In this document: positions 8,818-21,800 of the stretch, piece by piece | How positions within the stretch are numbered: position 1 is the first letter of the stretch | Layout: each line of letters opens with the position of its first letter | Source of the DNA: Monocercomonoides exilis | Taxonomy: Eukaryota; Preaxostyla; Oxymonadida; Polymastigidae | Assembly (NCBI GenBank): GCA_001643675.2 | Contig: LSRY02000004.1 | Location: 626,001 to 690,000, forward strand | Direction of reading: 5' to 3' | DNA: 64,000 bases | Notes under the pieces: model-generated | Database searches by the model: none | What the model was told of the DNA's origin: nothing | Seen by the model: only the letters and a program-made list of their open reading frames with translations | Translations under genes and position numbers: made by a program

Positions 8818-11392
8818 TCAAACAAGACACGAATCAGGAATTTTCCAATCTTCTTCATCGTCAACACTTGCTTTTGAATTATTCATCGGAGTGCTTAGTT
8901 CATCATTTTTGTTTTTTACGTTTGCTTCAATCGATGGCCAGTTTATTGAAATTATCGTTTCCTTTGAAGGAAAAGTATTTGTGCAAAGTATCATGTCTCC
9001 TAAGCCACATTGGCAAAGAACTTCATTCATTTCATCAATGAAATCTCCCCAAAAAATAACCATTCCTGGTCCAAAACGATGCGCATAGCTTGCAAGTTGT
9101 TGAAGAGTCTTGCTTAAAAATAATGCATCAGCCGAAAATGAAGCCTTCGAATCGATCCAACAAACAGGGAAAAAGCGACGACGTTGAGGCAACATTCCCC
9201 TTCTTATTAAAACCTCGTTGCTTGGCTGGCGATAAGCTTTTGTGGTCTGAGATGATAAACCACTGCATTTCAATTGTTGAGATGGAGGAGAAAATGAAGT
9301 TGAAGATTGAAGAGAAGATGAGACGTTTTCAATTGTTGGAACATTTGTTTGATTAGGCATCGTAGGATTAGCTGATGGAGTGATTGCGGAAGGGACAGAG
9401 TTATTTGAAGGAGTGGTTTGGGTGTTAACATTAACATTTTCAAAAAGTTGTTTCAGCTCAATTTCGAAATATGAATTACTTAGCTCAGAAGATTCCCTCC
9501 AAATGGGAATGCTAAATAGTTTGCGCAATGAATCAGAATCAAAGATTAAGCTATATTCCTTCGATGCTTTTTGAATCTGCTTAATCTTTAGCTGCAAGTC
9601 ATTCATCTTTGCTTCTGTTTGGCAAGAATAATTAATGACTACAAGCATTGAATAAGTGATTGATATTTTATATGAAAAAAAAGAACGAAGTTTCAAAGAT
9701 GGAAAAAAATAAAAATCGCAAAAATATATAATCAAATATAAGCAAAATGCATGTCCAGTTAAAAGAAACAATATTCATACTTGTTCTTTGAGAATCAATA
9801 ATTTTACAACGCTGCTGCAAATCAACAAGGCGCTCAATTACAGCGTTTTGAAGGAACGTTGTTTGCAAAGCATGCTCTTCCAAAAGCTCTGTAATTTAAT
9901 GAACAAAAGATTATATTAATATAAGTAAAAAAATACTGCTCATTCACCAAACCGTTGAAAAGAAGCATTCTGTAATTAGACAAACTCAATGGCAGATAAT
10001 CCGCGAATCTTTTAGGATTCAAAGAGTACAACGAAATCAACGAGTTATTTGGTTCATTTCTCATCAAGGTAGAGTTTGAAAAAGCACAGCATGAAGATGA
10101 AGCAGAAGAAGAATCAGCCAATAAACAATTTTCTTTTTGAATGCGATCTCTTTCGTTTTTGGCCCATATAAATTTGCTTTTCACAGCAAATGTGTCCATA
10201 ACTTCTGAAAGAACATCTCTCCAACCATTTTCAAGCAATAAGCAACATTCCATTTGTAACCTCTCATGCAGTATCTCTTCAACAGGCATTTCATTGATTG
10301 CTCTGGTTTCATTCTCAATCACTTCCATCATTCTATATTGAAGCAGATCCGCTGGCGTCATTCCCTCGTGACTTCCATTTGTAAGATTTTGTAAATCAGA
10401 CAAAGATGCAGTTGAAGATTGCGAGACACCATTGCCAACCTCTTGTGAACATGAAATTGAAGAGTTCAAAGAAGGTTTGTCGCTCAATGTTGATTGACAA
10501 TCAATGTTATGATTCGAAATTTCTTTTGAAGGTTCATCACGAACGTTTAAGCATTCATCACTTCTATGCAACTTTTTCTTTCGATCAGCTTCAATCTTTA
10601 ATACTTTTTCTACTCTTCTTAAAATAGGATCAAATGGAAGAGCAAATGGAGTTAGAACTTCTTTGCTTTCGTTTATCTCTTGTTGACGAACCAATATGGA
10701 CTCTATCGCAAGAGGATTAAATAGAATTTCATTGTGAAATAATGATGTATCAACTATAAATGGAACAGTTAGAAGGATATCAGGAGTCTTACTAAGTCTA
10801 TCAGTTTTGCAACCCTCTTCTGTAATAAATGGAATTCCTAATTCATTAATACAAGACGAAAGATATTCTTCATGAACTTTGCCCATTGCCGCCTTAAAAG
10901 CTTCTGTGTCATTTCCTTCAAGAACATTTTCCGTCAGATACTTTTTTACATACTGATACAGGCTAGGTTCCAGTATTTCAGAAGGATTTCGAATTAAATA
11001 CATTTTAGTTGATCTTGTTTTTGTTCTAGATGATTTTTCCATTTTTGTGCTGATGTAATAATCCAGTAATTGCTCTGCCAAATAATGTGCAGGAACTTTA
11101 CATTCTCCAAGCCAATACTGAAAACCTTCAAATGTCTTTGATGCGTCATAAATATTATGTATGTTTTTTTGAATAACATGATGCATCTTTTTAATTGCTG
11201 CCAAGTTTCTGTTCAAAATTATAATCTTTAAAATTAATGATTTGAAACTTTTGAAGCATACAATTGAGAATATAAACTTAACACAATGCTAGGAGGAACA
11301 CCATATATGACTGAATAGCGCAATACATCTTCGGAGCACTTTAATTTATGACACAAAAGCAAATTTAAATCGAATCTCATTTGTTCTACCAT
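8818..11392 (-). CDS. CDIN1: CDIN1-like (TPD-motif) PD-(D/E)XK nuclease, four exons
   Basis: Recognised from the family's two signature blocks: KTPDILLTVPF in exon 2 (the TPD motif) and CWIDSKASF followed by HRFGPGMVIFWGDFIDE in exon 4. The human homologue, CDAN1-interacting nuclease 1 (C15orf41), partners codanin-1 and is linked to histone chaperone handling and congenital dyserythropoietic anaemia type I. Exons: 11392-11283, 11208-9953, 9888-9781 and 9638-8818. They sum to 2,295 nt, giving 764 residues; an alternative last acceptor at 9615 gives 756. Phases fit throughout. Exon 1 and early exon 2 (LKCSEDVLRYSVIYGVPPSI) resemble the family's helical N-terminal domain. The protein is far longer than the roughly 280-residue human one, because about 450 residues rich in S, N and Q with coiled-coil stretches lie between the TPD block and WIDSKASF. 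The nuclease core acids (D of TPD, D/K of DSK) are present. Confidence 0.85.
9639..9780 (-). other. Intron 3 of the CDIN1-like gene (142 or 166 nt)
   Basis: Donor GTATGA after IDSQRT, phase 1. Two acceptors keep the frame: GCTTGTAG ending at 9639 and CCAAACAG ending at 9615. The second gives a smoother coiled coil (RTKAKMNDLQ). Transcript data would decide. Confidence 0.65.
9889..9952 (-). other. Intron 2 of the CDIN1-like gene (64 nt)
   Basis: Donor GTTTGG, acceptor AATTACAG, phase 1. It joins RMLLFN to a coiled-coil exon (ELLEEHALQTTFLQ). The nearby donor GTGAAT in phase 0 leads to an early stop and was discarded. Confidence 0.8.
11209..11282 (-). other. Intron 1 of the CDIN1-like gene (74 nt)
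   Basis: Donor GTTAAG, acceptor TTGAACAG, phase 2. Shifting the donor two bases upstream to GTGTTA would put a TAA in frame a few codons into exon 2, so the donor choice is well constrained. Confidence 0.8.
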
Positions 11393-12815
11393 TAATTTTT
11401 TTTGATTCCGTTTTCTTTCAAAAACAACATAAACAGAAAATTCGAATTTTTATTTTTCTTTCTTTCTTTGTTATTATTATATATTAGGTATTTGACATTA
11501 AAAAATATTCAACAATAATTATGTTTTATTCAAAGGTCTCTTTCGAATAAAAGATTGCATTTTTGTAATTGCGAATAAAGAAAAAGCGAGCTACGCAAAG
11601 CACATTCACTTCTCTTTTCTGTACAATGACTGCCAACGCACAAGATAAAGAATTATCAGAAAATATCTTCCTTTGACATTTGATAAAACTGAAATCATAA
11701 GTATGAATCTGTTGGAATGTTTTACTAAAGTCTCTGTTCTGGATTGAATGAGCACATGAAAGCGCTTCATACTTCAAATAATAAAGCCAACAGGCACATT
11801 ATGAAGCAAACATGTCGAAACTCATTAGAATGACATTTCAAGCAATTAAACCAACAAGAAGTTCGAAATCTTCATTTTGCAGCAGCGAAACACCCGCTCC
11901 TAAACCGAAGTTCAATATTGCTTGCAACTTCACACAATTTGTCTCAATCAAGTTTGCAACGCTTCACCTTTTCCATTCCATTCTTTTTCAATTCATTTTT
12001 GTCTCTGGTTTTTCCAAACCATGTTCAATTTGTTTCCATTCAAACAGTCAAATGCGTTTTTCTGATCTCTGCCTTTTCTTTCAACAAATACCGTAAATTG
12101 CAATGATACCATGTGTCTTGTTCATGTAGGAAACTGTTTCAAACTTGAAATTGTGCAGCACAATTTTCAGCAAAACAAGTTATGGACTGTTCAACAGAAA
12201 AATATGAAAAAAGGCTCATTAAAACAATCTTTCAAACAAAATGGCTCTTGTTCTCGATACCCATGCAGTTCTTCATGCAGTATTCAAAATGGAAAAAAAT
12301 TTGAGTATTTTCTTTCTTCGCTTTGCAACACCACATAATTCAGAATTAAAAAAAATGCTCCAGGAACACTTCTGAAATTTTCATTCTCTGAACGCTGATA
12401 AAACATGAAAATCTTGCTTTAGAAGAGAAAAGAGCATTCAAAAATCCAGATATCTTTTAAGAGCAAGCAGCGCTGATGAAGCAAAAAGTTCTTTTCAGAA
12501 ATTAACCGAATCTCGTCCAGACATTGAGCAGCCAGCTTATAAATTGCAACAATACAATGGTTCAAGAAAACAGCCCCCCAAACGAACTCTTTTTTCCCTA
12601 TTTTCGAATTTCCTTCTGAGTAAAAAATCACAAAGTTTTTAACTGGATGTGAAATAACTAATCGGTGTCGTGGACATTCTTTTTCAAATTCCTGAAATAA
12701 ATGCCTTCAAAAGTTAAATCACAGCGATGAAACGACACATTTTCATCACAAGAGAAGGAACGTCAGAAGAATCAAAGATCTGATTATTTTTTGATCAAAA
12801 GAGAAAAAAGTGGAT
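11393..12815. other. Divergent intergenic region, no supported gene
   Basis: Lies between the starts of the minus-strand CDIN1-like gene and the plus-strand giant surface gene, so it should hold both promoters. Several open frames of 60-95 codons occur on both strands (such as 11812-12096), but they are Phe/Ser/Lys-rich, have no recognisable domains and overlap each other. No conserved promoter motif could be identified. Confidence 0.6.
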
Positions 12816-15800
12816 ATGAATTTGGGGATCATGAAAAAAGATACTTATCAATTTGTTTGCCAAACCAGAGAAAAGCGTTGCCACATTAGTTGGATGCTAC
12901 TGGTGTTTTGCGCTGTGGCTGCGAATCTTTGTGAAGATCAGCGAGTTATCGATTTTAAGAGAGTTCAAGACAGACAGATTGAAAGTCATGAAATTTTCCA
13001 GTCAGAAAGATACATTGGGGATAACAGCAAAGATATAAAAGAAAACAAAGTGGAAGACGAAGTTTCAGAATTGTCAAAGAGGGTTAACAATCATGGCGAG
13101 GATGAGACAGATTTGACTGAGCTCAGATGTTTTTGTTTTCTCTCCAATGGATCTGCGACTTTTGAGAGAATATCACTTCTTGGAAGTTGGAATATCGCAA
13201 ATGTGTTTGAAATAGAAAGAAATGGAGAACTTGTTTTGGAGGGCTGCAAAGTGAGAAGCAGCTGCGATTGTTCTTCTTTGGCGAAGACTTCCACAGCGAA
13301 TGTAAGTATTTTCAACATATCAATGAGTGGCTCACAAAGCCCTGCACACGTTACAAGTCCGCTGTGCGAAGGGAGCGAAACTCATTTTTTGATTGAGCAG
13401 AGTTCAATTTGTTCGCTGAGCGTTGCAAAGGATTCGTTTGTTCTCATTGGAAAAGGAAGCAATTGTGCTCATCTTCAGGGCTGTTCATTCATCAACATCA
13501 CTCAACTGCAGAAAAGCAAAATTCCATCTCCTTGTTATTCTTCTTCTTCTCTTTTTTCTTCTTCAACTTATTCTTCGAATCGATCCCTTCAGAAGCAATC
13601 ATCAATTTGGAAAGATTTGAAAATTTTAGGAAATGGAAATACTGACGAAGGCTCAATTATTAGAACTGAATCATGCATCTTCAAATTGAATGCGCTTGAT
13701 CACAACAATGCTCTTTTTGGGAAAAAGAGACTTCTTTTAGCGACATCAGTTAATTCGACTTTCAACACGAGGCAAGAGCTGTCAACTGGCAATCACAGCT
13801 TTATAAGATGCAGTTTTTGCTCTCAAAGCGAAGAAAGAGGAGGCGCAATATTCAGCAGTGCTGCTTTGACAATAAGAGTGTGCATATTTTTTAAATGCAA
13901 TTGCACAAAAGCTATTGATCAACATGGTGGAGCTATGTATATTTCGGGAGATGAACAGATTTTAATGGAAGAAACAAATTTTTCAGATTGCAAAGCAAAT
14001 GTAGGAGGAGCAGCTTGCCTTCGCTCAAGAGTCTTTTTTTCCGTTCTGAATTGCCGGTTTTTGAGCAGCCCTTCTGCTCAAGGAGTTGTGCAGTTTTGTG
14101 ATAACTACAAGGGTGCGTTGTATTCTGGATGCGTTTTTGCACATAACAGCAAAAATTATGAAACTGGAGTTGGGAAAATTGTATATAATGGATTGAATTT
14201 TTCTTTTCACGATTGTCTTTTTGAGGATAATCATGCATCAAGAATGGGCTGCATTTATCTTTCACAGCCATCCGAAGCAGCATCATTTTTCAATGTTTCA
14301 TTTGTGACATGCTTTTTCTCGGGAAATGAAGCTTCATATACGGGAACTCATGCAAATGATATTTATGGAATTAAAAACTGGAGTAATTTGACAAAACAGT
14401 CATTTGTGGAGACTTTCTCAACATCTATTGAACCACATTTGTTCATTGATAATGGAGCATCAGGCCATGAAAATTGGATTCCTTTTCCACCTTCACCCAA
14501 GCCGATGGCCAAGCTTCATTCATCTGCTCAGCGTGGAAGCGACGATGCTAATTGCGGAAACGAAACGTTTTTGTGTCTGACGCTGAAATACACCTTCGAC
14601 AGCAGATGGAGAGGATTAGGGAAATTGCCGATGGTTGTTCACCGAGGAGAGAAGGCAGAAGAAAGCATTGTGATTGGGAGCGAGAGTGTGGAGATAAGTG
14701 GAGAAGACAAAGAAAAAACGGTGCTGTATTCGAAAGTGACAAGAGATGGAGGAGGGCTGTTTGAAATAACGAGTGGAAGTCTGGAGCTGTCAGCAATGAC
14801 TTTGGTCCATTCGAGACTCTCATCGTGTGGACTGTCATCGCTTTTCACAATAACCTCGTCAGGAACATTGAGTGTGAGAGAAGCTGTTGTGAAGGGAGAT
14901 AGATATGAAGAATCGTATTTTGAAAAAGCAGCTTGTGATTTGAAAGAAGGCAGAACAAAGATGGAAAATGTGGTTTTTTGTGATTTCGATGTGTCAGGAG
15001 CATCGCTGATTTCAGTTGGGCAAGCGTGTGAGCTGAATCTGACATCGGTTGACATCTCAGGGATCACTAACATGAATGGAGATGGAGGAGCAGTGAGCGG
15101 GGTCATTGACTCTGGAAAAGTGGTTATCGTTGAGAATGCGAGTTGGAGGGGATGCAGAAGTGAAAAGGGAAACGGAGGAGGTGTGAATGTTGTTGTCAGA
15201 AGTGGAGGAACACTGAAGATAGGAGCAACATTGGGTTGCTCAATTGATATGTGCTCTGCGGGAAATGAGGGAGGGTTGAAAGGAAAAGGAGGAGGAGTGT
15301 ATCTCAGAGTGGATGATGGTGCTGCAGGTTATGTTTTTGATGGTTTGGGATTTGGAGCCAACAACCAGGCATGGAAAGGGAACAACATGTTTGTTTCTGG
15401 GGATGATTTGAAGAGGATTGTTTCAAAGGAACATTTCAAGAGCTGCATTGAAGCAAACAGAGAGCATGACAGTGATGCAATGGGGAGCGAAAGCAGTGAT
15501 GAGGATTTCATTATTCCCTTGTCTATTTATATGATTCATCCATTTCCAATTCCAGGGTTTGTTGGGGGAAGGAATTGCAAGGATTTCAACAACTGTGGGT
15601 TTGACGGTTATCCTTGTGAAACGATGAACTTCATGAGTTCTGTTCAGTTTCCGAGCAGTGATTGCACCATAATCCTCAATCCGAACTTTGTTTTGAATGA
15701 AGTTGTTGAGATGGAAGACTGCAAGTGGAATGTGAGCTGCGAGCTTGTGGGAGAAAGGGTTGAAGTGGCAAAGGTCGATTCAGCAACATCTGAGGGGATG

Positions 15801-18800
15801 ATAATGGTGAAAAATCAGACTGAATTAGCCAACATAGGATTTTATCTTCCAGCGAATCTGGGAGCTGCAGCATCGTTCATTTCGTGTTCATCAGGAACTT
15901 TTCATATGAAATGTTGCTCAGCATCCTTGATTGATGTATCTTCTGAGCAGAAAGTGAGCTTCAGCATTGTGAGGGTGACAGGGGGAAGGATGTTCATGGA
16001 ATCGTTCATCAGTGAAACTGGGATTGAGTTTTCATCTTCCTCGATGATCTGGGTTGATGGGGAATGTGAAGTTGTGCTGTGTGAATGCAAAATTGTGGGT
16101 GTGAAAAAAGAGAGCGGAAATGGGGGTTGCATATCTGCTGAGAAGAAGAAAATCAGAATGGCGATTGATTCGTGCAACTTCAGTGGGTGTGGTGTGGTTG
16201 GAAGCAGCTCGTGTGGTGGGGGAATGATGGCTAAAATGAAGGGAGAGAACGAACTGTTCATCAACGGAACAACAGCTTTTGATGGTTGTGCAGCACCAAG
16301 TGGTGAAGGGGCAAATGGCAGAGGAGGGGGGATGATGATCAGGGTGGAAGAGGTTCCGTTGAAATTCGAGATTGGAGGGGATGTGACTTTTGGGTCATTG
16401 GAAAAGAATGATGCGAGATATGGCAAGGATGCGTTTGTTTGGTGCGAGAGAGGTGTTCATCTTAGAGAAGTGACCAATCGCTCATCATTCGAGTTTTTCG
16501 ATTTCAAAACGATTCCAACAGATGCACTGCAGCTGAGCGGGATGGAAAATGGGAACGAATCATGTGTTATTCCGCTTCATGTGTTTCTGTGCTCAGTCGG
16601 AACGCAGCTGGTTGTTGATGGGAGTTGTGGAACTGATCACGATTATTGTGGATTTGCTTCGTTTCCGTGCTTGACAGTTGATTATTGTGCTGGAAGACGA
16701 GCAGGAAGCAATGTGGAGTCTGTGGTGCTTGAATCGGGATCATCGATAAATGGTGAGTTTTCCTTTCCACTGTTTGCCATGAGTGTGACCTCTCAGATCA
16801 GCCCTGGAATAATGGTTGATGTTCATGACAATGGAGATGTGGAGCAAGAAGGCCTTGTGGAGTGTGCGAGCAACATCAGGTTTGAAAACATTTCGTTTGC
16901 ACTTCCACTCTCCATGAAGGAAAGTCATTGCAGTTTTCTTATTTCGAAGAAGAATCTGAAGTTGACAGAGTGCGTATTTGCGTTTTTGGGAGACAAAGAA
17001 GGGGCATTTGTTGAGTTCAGCGTGATTCATGTTTGCAGCGGGGATCTGACGATGAAGGGTGTGTGCTTGGAAGATGGGATTGGATTCCATGGCTGTTCTG
17101 GATTTACTGTGGAGAATGGAGGAAAAATTACCATGGAAGATTGTGTATTGTGTAATGTGAGCAAAATGAATGGGAATGGAGGGTGCATGACTTTGAGAGG
17201 AAAAAGTGGGGAGAATCCGTTTGTGAGGATGAGGAATGTGACGATTGGTGGAGCATGTGAAGCAGGAATGAGCCTGAAAGGAGGCGGATTGCTTGTGGTG
17301 TTGGATGCGGGCATTGAGCTGGCAATGGAGAAAGTTGGATTCAAGAACTGTTCTGTTCCGGCTGAAGACTCGGAGAGTGTAGGAAGAGGGCTCGGAGGGG
17401 GAATGTTTCTTGAGCTGTTGGATGGGAGTGGCGTATTGACACTCTCAGAGCTGACGTTTGAGACTTGCAGTGCCTGGAAAGGGAGGAATATGTTTGTGGA
17501 TGCGATGCAGTTGGACATTGTTGTGAACAACAGCACAATGAAGTTTGAGATGGAAGGAATGGAAAGAGAAGATCTGATGGGATTTGAGGAATCGACAACC
17601 AAAACAGAATATCGGATTCCTCTTGAGGTCTATTTCAGGGAGATTGGGGATGGGGGTTATGTTGGAGGAAAAGAGGATGAAGGGTTTGATCATTCAGGAT
17701 GTGGATTTGGAGATGTGCCTTGTGAGAGTGTTGGATTTCTTCTTTCCCACCGGATCAAATCGAGTCAAAATGTGACTGAGATCCATATTTATCCTTCATT
17801 TGCATTCAAAGAATGCCTTTCCTTCAGCAACAAGAATATTATTTTGCGAGGTCTTGACAAGAGCCTTCAAACGAAGTTTGTGCAGAACATCACAGGAGAA
17901 GGATCAAATGTTGTTGAATCATTTGTGGATATCGAGATTAGCGATGTGAGTTTTGAGGCGCCAATTGAATTTGTTCCAATTGCAAGAATGAATTTGTTCT
18001 TTGTTGGTCAGAAAACAATGAAAATGCTTGGCTGTTCATGTGTGTGGAGAAGTGATGAAACAAAAAGTGTTGAGTATAATTTTGCGAGAGTTGAGGGAGG
18101 AACGTTGGAAGTTGTGGATTTTGAAGCAAGATATGTGAAATTGGGGAATTATGGGATGTTTGTGGTTGAAGGGAATGAAGCGAGGGGGCGATTCAGTGGG
18201 ATGGCCATTGATTCTGTGAGTTGCAATGGGCAGAAGGGGCTGATGGTGGGAAGGCTGTGCTCAATGTGGATCAATGATTCTTCAGTGTCAGGTTCAGAGT
18301 TGTTGCAGAACTGTGCGTTGCTTTCTATCGATGAGTGTGCTGAGACAATTGTGGACAATACATCGTTGAGTGACTGGAAGAGGCAGATTGGAAATGGTGG
18401 GGGAATTGAGGGAAAAGTGGGGAAGGTGTGCTCATTCAAGATGAAACAGTGCAACATGACAAACTGCGGGGCATTGATTGGAAACGGGAAAGGCGGGGGG
18501 ATGATGATATCGTTGAGCGGCAGTGGCAGGATGGAGTTTGATGACAATACTGTGAAGGAGAATATTGTTTCAGAGCAGAGTGGACAAGGAGGTGGGCTGT
18601 TCATTAACATTGATAGCACAGAAGTGAATTATTGGGTGAGAAGGAATGTGTTTGCATCGAATGTGGGGTTAATTGGATGGGATGTGTATGTTGTGTGTCC
18701 TTCGCCACGAACAATGATCACACTTATTGTTTGGGAAGGGTTTGATGAGGGTACTGGAGAGAATAACTTTTGGGTTGGGGATGGAGAAGCAGGGAGCAAT

Positions 18801-21800
18801 GAAGGTGTATCTCTGAAGACGTATCTGTTCCCTGGGGATGAAGAGATAGTGTTTGTGGATGAAAGTGGGAAGAATGATGCAAACTGTGGGATGTTCAGTG
18901 TGGAAGGGTTTTGTCGAGATGTGGGATATGGGATGGGGCGGATGAATGAGAGCCAGTGGATTGTGCAAATCAAGACGAAAGCAGACCTGGAGAAGGAAGT
19001 CGAGCGAAGAGAACATCCATTGGCAATAAGAGGGAAGAACAGTGAAAGTGTGATGAATGTGAAAGCAGAAGGGCATTTGTTGCTTTCATCATCGTTGGAG
19101 CCGAACAATCTGATGTTGAGCAGCCTGAGGATCTGGCTTCCTGAGGAAAAAAGTGAGTTTGATGAGTTCGTGTGCGTGGAGAGTGGGAAACTTTCAATTA
19201 CCAGCTGTGCATTCGGGGAGATTGGAGAAGAGAAAAGACAGTGCTGGGAATGGATTGTGAATGGAAGAGGAGGAGAGATTGGTTTTGTGTCTGTGAATGT
19301 GCCTGGGATGCTGTTCAAAGGAGGATGCGGGATGGTTTGTGTGGGAGGAGAGTGCTATGCCAGTGTTGAAAACACATCAGTCGGTGAAGTGAGCGGAGAA
19401 GGTGGAGGGATAATTGTTATTGGACAAGGTGGAGAGATGATGATTAACTCATCCAACATCACTCAGAGCAGTTCGCAGAAAGGAGGAGTGATTCAGATGG
19501 CAAAAGGGAGCAAGCTACAAGTGGAGAATGATTGTTATTTTGTTGGATGTTTGGCAAATGAAGGAGATGGTGGAATGATAAACAGCGAAATGAATGAATA
19601 CTCAGTTTTCACAATAAGATCGAGCACACTCAAAGGATGCTCGGCAAATACGAATGACGGAAGGGGTGGAAGTGTTTTTGCTGAAATGACTGGAAATGGA
19701 GTTTTGTTTTTTGGGAATGTGAGTTTTTCTGAGAACGTTGCATGGGCTGGGAGAGATATGTTTGTTCGAAGTGTGGATTTGAATGAATCAATGAAGAGCA
19801 CTTGTTTTGAAGAAGTGCTATTTGATGAGGAAGGGAGGGTGTGTGTGGATTTTGCAGGAAGCGATGAGACAAACTTTGGAGGAGCAATTGTGGATCTGAA
19901 GCTGTTGTTGGTTCAGTATGAATCAGAAGAAATACGAGTGAGCAAGAAAGGGTGTGATGTTCTTGGCTGTGGGAGTGAGACATATCCATGCTTGTCTTTT
20001 TGGAGAGGATTTGAGAATGTGAAGGGCAGTTTGGATTCGAAAAGGGTTGTCATCACAGATGGGACATTTGTTGAAAACGAATATGAATTGACGGGATGTG
20101 AAATTTGTTCAGAAGGTTCTTCCGCGAATGATTCTGGAGAGAAAAGTCGACTTGAATTCAAAACTGAAATCAAAGGAGAGAGAGGGAAAACGGTGATAAC
20201 TGGGCAAGGCGCATTACGTTTTGCTGGATTAGTGTTTGCTCTTCCGTATTCCTTTTCGAGTGGTCATGAGATCCTGATCACATACTCATCAATGAGTGAA
20301 AGCGAAGCTCTAATTGTTCGCAAGTGCCTGTTTGAATGCAGTTCAAGCAGGAAGGTGGATGTGTGTCTGATCAACGGGATCAGAGGAAAAGTTGAGATGA
20401 GAGAGTGTGCTGTGGGAACAGTTCAGTTTGTGAACACCCCTTTTGTGCTGCAGTGTGACATAAACATCAGCTCATGCATCGTGGAAGGGATTTCAAGTGA
20501 GTGTGAGGAAGGAGGAGCAATGAGAGTCATTCTCGACTCAGTTGTCACGAGGCTTCAAATGAAAAACATAACAGCAGTAAGATGCCGGTGTGTGAAGGAG
20601 GAAAGCAAAGGAGGGTTTTTGTTTGTAGACTCAAGCAAAGCGAATCAGGAAACGCCATTTGTGTTTGAAGAGATGGTGTTTGATGGAAATGAGGCATGGA
20701 GAGGGAAAAACATTTTTGTTGTGGAAAGGGATCTGAACAGAACAGTGAGTGAAAGAGTCTTTCACTTTGATTTCGAATCGTTGAAGGATGATGAAAATGC
20801 ATTTGAGGGGAGGGATGTGTTCAATGAGGCAACAGACTTGTTCCGTTTTCTTGTTTCGTTCAGCTCTGGACATATATATGTTGGAGAGAAGGGATTTGAT
20901 GTGAAGAGATGTGGGAGCGAAAGGGATCCATGCTGTTCGTTTTGGAAAGGGATGCAACAACTGGAGGTGGGAGCTGAAAAGAAGGCAATATTCATTTGGG
21001 AAAAGACAAAGATCACAGATGGATTTGATCTCTCAGAAATGGTCATCGCCTCTGCATCTCTTGTCAGCAGAAAAGCTGCTTCACCTCATGGAATAACAAA
21101 TGCGGATGGTTATGAGAATCAAATGGCAACATTAGAATTTGAAAGGAGCGATTCATCAGGGAGTGGAGGGTATGTGAAGAACAGGAAAGCTTTGTTGCTC
21201 GAAATGCTCAACTTGCTGGTGAAGTCAAGTTTACAGAATGAAAAGAAGGCAGCGATTATCAACGAGGATGGAATGTTGAATATTACAGATTGTTCTTTCA
21301 GTGTGAAAGAGGTACCTGAACAAGAAGGAAACATCAACATGGTGAGGATGGAAAAGGGTCGAATGGTTGTTTGTCGACTGAGCTGTGAATCGACGAGTTT
21401 TTGTGAGAGTGTTCTGCTTGTGAATGGAGATGGTGTTGAGTGTGATCTTAATGAGATTGTCTTCACATCAGTGAGCTTCAGGAGCGGATCTGTTGTGGAG
21501 ACATTTGCGATGGAGGAATCTGTGAAGAGATCACATGAGGGTTGTGTTGTGTCTCTATGCAATTCCACTTTTTCATCCATCACCGGCAATGGTGTTGAGC
21601 CGAGTGGAATGATCAGTGAAGGAAGTGAAGGAGCAGAGCTGGTGGTGAATGGAAGCAGATTTGAGGGTTGCCTGGGGAATAAGTCGATGAAAGGTGGAGT
21701 GTGCCTGTTTGAACTGAGTGAAGGAGGAGTTATGAGAATGGTTGATTGCTTGATGGTGAGGTGCGGGTGCTCGATGGAGGGGAGAGGAGGGGGTGTGTAT

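Noticed and set aside
11393-12815. Small genes upstream of the surface gene
   Set aside because: Open frames of 60-95 codons overlap on both strands, have no domains and show noncoding composition.
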